Assembly: GCA_039181495.1 (NCBI GenBank)
Contig: JBCDCP010000130.1
Location: 1 to 8,073 of the forward strand
Origin: JBCDCP01 sp039181495
Lineage (GTDB): Bacteria; Pseudomonadota; Alphaproteobacteria; Rhizobiales; Tepidamorphaceae
Length of the DNA: 8,073 bases
Reading direction: 5' to 3'
Below, piece after piece: positions 5,642 through 8,073 of the stretch. The translations under genes were made by a program, and so were the position numbers. The stretch's first letter is position 1. The number at the start of each line of letters is the position of its first letter. The notes under the pieces were generated by a model. That model did no database searches and was not told the origin of the DNA. It saw nothing but the letters and a program-made list of their open reading frames with translations.

Positions 5642-6886
5642 CTAGACCACCTCCGCCATTTCCAGCACGGCGTGCATCAAGACGTTGGCACCGGCCGCGG
5701 CCCATTCGGGCGTGATCTCTTCGGCTTCGTTGTGTGACAACCCGCCGATGCAGGGGCAGAACACCATGGCGGTTGGTGCAATGTCGGCGATGAAGCAGGC
5801 ATCGTGACCTGCACCGGACACGATGTTGCGATGATCGAGCCCGAGCCTTTCTGCCGCCGCACGCACCGCAGAGACGCATGCTGAATCGAAGGCGACAGGA
5901 TCTGACGCGCCAACATTCTTCATCGCAAGTTCCAGCCCCAATTCCTCGGCCACGGCACGGGCGTCACTCTCCAGCATCCGCTCCATGGCAAACAGAGTGT
6001 CCCGGTCGGGGTGTCGCACATCTGCAGTGAAAACGGCCTCGGCGGCGACGATGTTGCGCGAGTTCGGTGACACGTCAAAGTGACCGACGGTACCGCGCCC
6101 ATCCGGCGCGTTGGCGAGCGCGATCTGGTGCACCCGCTCGATGATCCGTGCCATGCCAAGACCGGCATTCAGCCGATCCTCCATCGGTGTCGAACCTGTA
6201 TGCGCCTCCTTGCCGGTCAGGGTAAATTCGATCCACCTCAATCCCTGGCCGTGGGTCACGACGCCGATATCAAGCCCTTCCTTTTCGAGGAGCGGCCCCT
6301 GCTCAATGTGCAGCTCGAAGAAGGCGTGGATCGGCCGGGGCGAACATGGCACATCGCCCAGAAAGCCCGCTTGTTCCAACGCGGTGCCGAGCTTCACGCC
6401 CTCGGCATCCTCGATACAATAGGCTTCGTCCCGGGGGATGATACCGGCGAACACGCCCGAGCCAGTCATCGAGGGGGCGAAGCGGCTGCCCTCCTCATTG
6501 GTCCAGTTGACAATCTCAATGGGGTGGCGGGTCCGGATCTCAGCCTCATTCAGCCGGCGGACCAGTTCGAGCGCGGCCAGAACGCCCAGCACGCCATCAT
6601 ACTTCCCGCCGGTCGGTTGCGTATCCAGATGGCTGCCGACCATCACAGGGGGAAGGTGCGGTTCCGTCCCTGCCCGCCTGGCGAACATGTTGCCCATTTC
6701 GTCGATGGCCATCGAAAGCCCCTCGGCCTCGCACCAACTGGCCAACAAACGGCGGCCCTCGGCGTCCTCCGGGGTGAGCGCCTGACGGTTGTTGCCGCCG
6801 GCAACGCCAGGACCAATTCTGGCCATTTCCATCAGACTGTCCCAGAGCCTCTGGCGGTCGATACGAAAATTATCCGATGGGGCCAT
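5642..6886 (-). CDS. M20-family metallo-amidohydrolase (N-carbamoyl-L-amino acid hydrolase / allantoate amidohydrolase type)
   Basis: This 414-residue enzyme of the Zn-dependent hydantoinase/carbamoylase amidase group cleaves N-carbamoyl (ureido) groups, releasing CO2, ammonia and the free amine. The metal ligands are all visible: His86 (GSHLDT), bridging Asp97 (GGKYDG), Glu131-Glu132 (WTNEEGSRF), His193 (ELHIEQGP) and His385 (GLSHNE). A dimerisation domain (about 210-325) holds the expected substrate contacts His229 (KEAHTGSTPMEDR), Asn278 (SPNSRN) and Arg291 (DVRHP). Length is normal. I chose the ATG at 6886; the frame extends 10 codons to a TTG at 6916, which has no ribosome site. The chosen start has only a weak purine-rich stretch before it. 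The gene is followed by the DUF1989 gene and is divergent from the ureohydrolase gene. Candidate substrates are N-carbamoyl amino acids, ureidopropionate-like acids and allantoate; the sequence does not choose between them. Confidence 0.93.
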   Translation of the reverse strand: MAPSDNFRIDRQRLWDSLMEMARIGPGVAGGNNRQALTPEDAEGRRLLASWCEAEGLSMAIDEMGNMFARRAGTEPHLPPVMVGSHLDTQPTGGKYDGVLGVLAALELVRRLNEAEIRTRHPIEIVNWTNEEGSRFAPSMTGSGVFAGIIPRDEAYCIEDAEGVKLGTALEQAGFLGDVPCSPRPIHAFFELHIEQGPLLEKEGLDIGVVTHGQGLRWIEFTLTGKEAHTGSTPMEDRLNAGLGMARIIERVHQIALANAPDGRGTVGHFDVSPNSRNIVAAEAVFTADVRHPDRDTLFAMERMLESDARAVAEELGLELAMKNVGASDPVAFDSACVSAVRAAAERLGLDHRNIVSGAGHDACFIADIAPTAMVFCPCIGGLSHNEAEEITPEWAAAGANVLMHAVLEMAEVV

Positions 6887-7003
6887 CGCGCGTCTTTCAG
6901 TCCCTTTTCGTTGCAAGCCGAAGCTGGTGCTGTCTATCCATAGCCAAGAGCCGATAATCCGACACTGTCCGTCCTGCCACCATTTTGCAAAAGGTGCGCC
7001 ATC
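6887..7003. promoter_or_regulatory. divergent promoter region between the M20 and ureohydrolase genes
   Basis: These 117 bases must carry promoters for both directions. On the plus strand GATAAT (6953-6958) is a reasonable -10, with a poor -35 (CTGTCT, 6930-6935) 17 bases upstream; a small inverted repeat GACACTGTC (6961-6969) follows at once. Two TTGCAA palindromes lie near the ends (6911-6916 and 6985-6990), 74 bp apart; the second is part of TTTTGCAAAA (6983-6992). These are possible regulator sites, but no regulator gene is next to them. I see no ykkC-type or other riboswitch. Confidence 0.4.
6990..6996 (+). promoter_or_regulatory. ribosome binding site of the ureohydrolase gene, inside a small inverted repeat
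   Basis: AAAGGTG lies 7 bases before the ATG at 7004. It is the right arm of a short inverted repeat (CACC, one unpaired A, TTTT; then AAAAGGTG; 6978-6996), so it could be partly sequestered in the mRNA. Confidence 0.6.
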
Positions 7004-7957
7004 ATGGCCGATCCAAAGTACCGCCCCGTTGATCCCTCTGTCACACCGCGTTTTTCGGATGTTGCCACCTTCCTGCGCACAAAACGCGTAGAGATGTCAC
7101 AGGAGATCGATATCGGGCTCGTTGGCGTGCCCTTCGATATCGGGCTGAACTACCGCTCCGGCCCGCGCGAGGCACCGGCCTTCGTGCGCCAGCATTCGCG
7201 CCTGATCCGCATGGTGCACCCAACGTCCGGCATCGCGCCTTTCGAGTTGTGTAATGTCGCCGATCTCGGTGATGCGCCGATCAACCCACTCGACAAGGAT
7301 GCCTCGATCGACGGGATCGAAGACTTCTTCCGCAAGCTCAAGGAACTCGGCATCCGCCCGATTGCGATCGGTGGTGATCACACGATCCCGACGCCAATAT
7401 TGCGCGCGCTTGCCGCCGATCGGCCCGTCGGGATCTTCCAGATCGACAGCCACGCCGACACGCTTGACGAAATGTGCGGCACGAAAATCAACCATGCGAC
7501 CTTCATGCGCCGCGCCGTTGAAGAGGGGTTGATTGATCCGAAACGCGTCGTCCAGGTTGGCTTGCGCGGCTCACGCTTCGCCGCCGATGACATCCAGTAC
7601 GGCATTGATCAGGGGTTCACCGTGATCCCGTTCGATGACTACGAGCAGATGGGCCGAGACGCTGTCATCCATGAAGTAAGAAAGACGCTTGATGTCGGCC
7701 CGGTCTACGCCACCATCGATATCGACGGGCTCGACCCCTCCCATTGCCCGGGCACACCGGTTCCCGAGATCGGCGGTATTTCCCCGCGTGACGCACAGAT
7801 GATGGTGAGAGCACTTGCCGGCATGGACGTGATTGGCGCCGACATCTGTGAGGTAGCACCCTGCTACGACCCTACGGGTATTACATGCATCACTGCCGCC
7901 AACCTGACGTTCGAACTGCTATGCGTTGTGGCCCAGGCGGTGGCCGGGAAGGACTAG
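7004..7957 (+). CDS. agmatinase-family ureohydrolase (SpeB-like; substrate uncertain)
   Basis: This 317-residue cytoplasmic Mn- or Ni-dependent hydrolase of the arginase/agmatinase superfamily splits a guanidino compound into urea and an amine. The metal-binding motifs are intact: GGDHT (123-127, His126), DSHAD (148-152, Asp148/His150/Asp152) and DIDGLDP (239-245, Asp239/Asp241). Also present are the RSGPREAP block (51-58) and a late Glu283 in the ADICEVAP block. Length matches agmatinases, guanidinobutyrases and guanidinopropionases. Two places differ from common agmatinases: the usual Ser-His-Gly-Thr is Asn-His-Ala-Thr (163-166), and the segment after the last metal motif reads SHCPGTPVPEIGG (246-258). 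The first points to a substrate other than agmatine, but only weakly. The ATG has a good ribosome site. The gene is divergent from the M20 gene, fitting a shared role in guanidino/ureido nitrogen breakdown; any urease would lie elsewhere. Confidence 0.92.
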   Translation: MADPKYRPVDPSVTPRFSDVATFLRTKRVEMSQEIDIGLVGVPFDIGLNYRSGPREAPAFVRQHSRLIRMVHPTSGIAPFELCNVADLGDAPINPLDKDASIDGIEDFFRKLKELGIRPIAIGGDHTIPTPILRALAADRPVGIFQIDSHADTLDEMCGTKINHATFMRRAVEEGLIDPKRVVQVGLRGSRFAADDIQYGIDQGFTVIPFDDYEQMGRDAVIHEVRKTLDVGPVYATIDIDGLDPSHCPGTPVPEIGGISPRDAQMMVRALAGMDVIGADICEVAPCYDPTGITCITAANLTFELLCVVAQAVAGKD

Positions 7958-8073
7958 GGCCCGCTAAACGACCCCTCTCACCGGCTTCTCGCCATCGGCT
8001 GCTTGTCTGACTGTGCTCACGTCCCCAAAGGCCGTGCATGCACGCTTGCTTTGAATGTCCGCTTCCCGTCCAA
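7958..8073. other. downstream intergenic sequence, no convincing gene
   Basis: I see no terminator with a T-run after the ureohydrolase stop. The stretch holds a 12-bp palindrome CGTGCATGCACG (8033-8044) and ends in GAATGTCCGCTTCCCGTCC (8053-8071), which resembles short dispersed intergenic sequences I recall from alphaproteobacteria. A minus-strand frame is open from the window edge to a TAG at 7966-7964 and could be the C-terminus of a convergent gene, but its codon use is not convincing. Confidence 0.35.

Noticed and set aside
6887..6916. TTG start at 6916 for the M20 hydrolase
   Set aside because: It has no ribosome site, and the ten added residues are a basic leader not typical of the family; the ATG at 6886 gives the normal length.
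6887..7003. Guanidine riboswitch (ykkC classes) upstream of the ureohydrolase or M20 gene
   Set aside because: The gene content made this worth checking, but neither strand shows recognisable ykkC core sequences or paired hairpins with ACGR loops.

Overview
The window is GC-rich (roughly 60%), tightly packed bacterial DNA. Its style suggests an alphaproteobacterium, probably of the Rhodobacterales/Rhizobiales type: a carbohydrate-type ABC cassette with a small extra membrane protein, a divergent LacI-family regulator, ATGA gene overlaps and GTG/ATG starts. This placement comes from recalled family resemblance; no search was run. No rRNA, tRNA, CRISPR array, insertion sequence or attachment site was seen, and no gene-free stretch exceeds 300 bases.

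Region 1 (about 1-3735) is a minus-strand ABC importer operon. It reads, in transcription order, secreted solute-binding protein (3543-2221), a 160-base gap holding a strong RNA hairpin, a MalF-type permease (2060-1113), a MalG-type permease (1116-178), and a small two-helix membrane protein (181 to beyond base 1). The last three are joined by 4-base ATGA overlaps, so they are probably translationally coupled. No ATPase gene lies in the window; one is expected beyond base 1. Upstream of the binding-protein gene are two nearly identical 16-bp palindromes, centred 30 bp apart, with the central CpG typical of LacI-family operators.

Region 2 (3736-4791) is the divergent LacI-family repressor gene. 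It is the obvious candidate to bind those palindromes and to control both the importer and itself.

Region 3 (4930-7957) is a nitrogen-compound module. On the minus strand an M20 metallo-amidohydrolase of the N-carbamoyl-amino-acid hydrolase/allantoate amidohydrolase type (6886-5642) is followed by a stand-alone DUF1989 protein (5529-4930). Diverging from them on the plus strand is an agmatinase-family ureohydrolase (7004-7957). The three families act on guanidino, ureido and carbamoyl groups. Together they suggest breakdown of a guanidino compound, either by direct release of urea (ureohydrolase) or by deimination to a ureido compound (DUF1989, inferred) followed by decarbamoylation (M20). 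The DUF1989 gene converges on the regulator gene, so the importer and the nitrogen module are separate transcription units. Whether the importer carries the substrate of the enzymes cannot be decided from the sequence.

The last 116 bases (7958-8073) hold no convincing gene. Most interesting are the paired operator, the DUF1989/M20/ureohydrolase trio, and the uncharacterised small membrane protein of the transporter.
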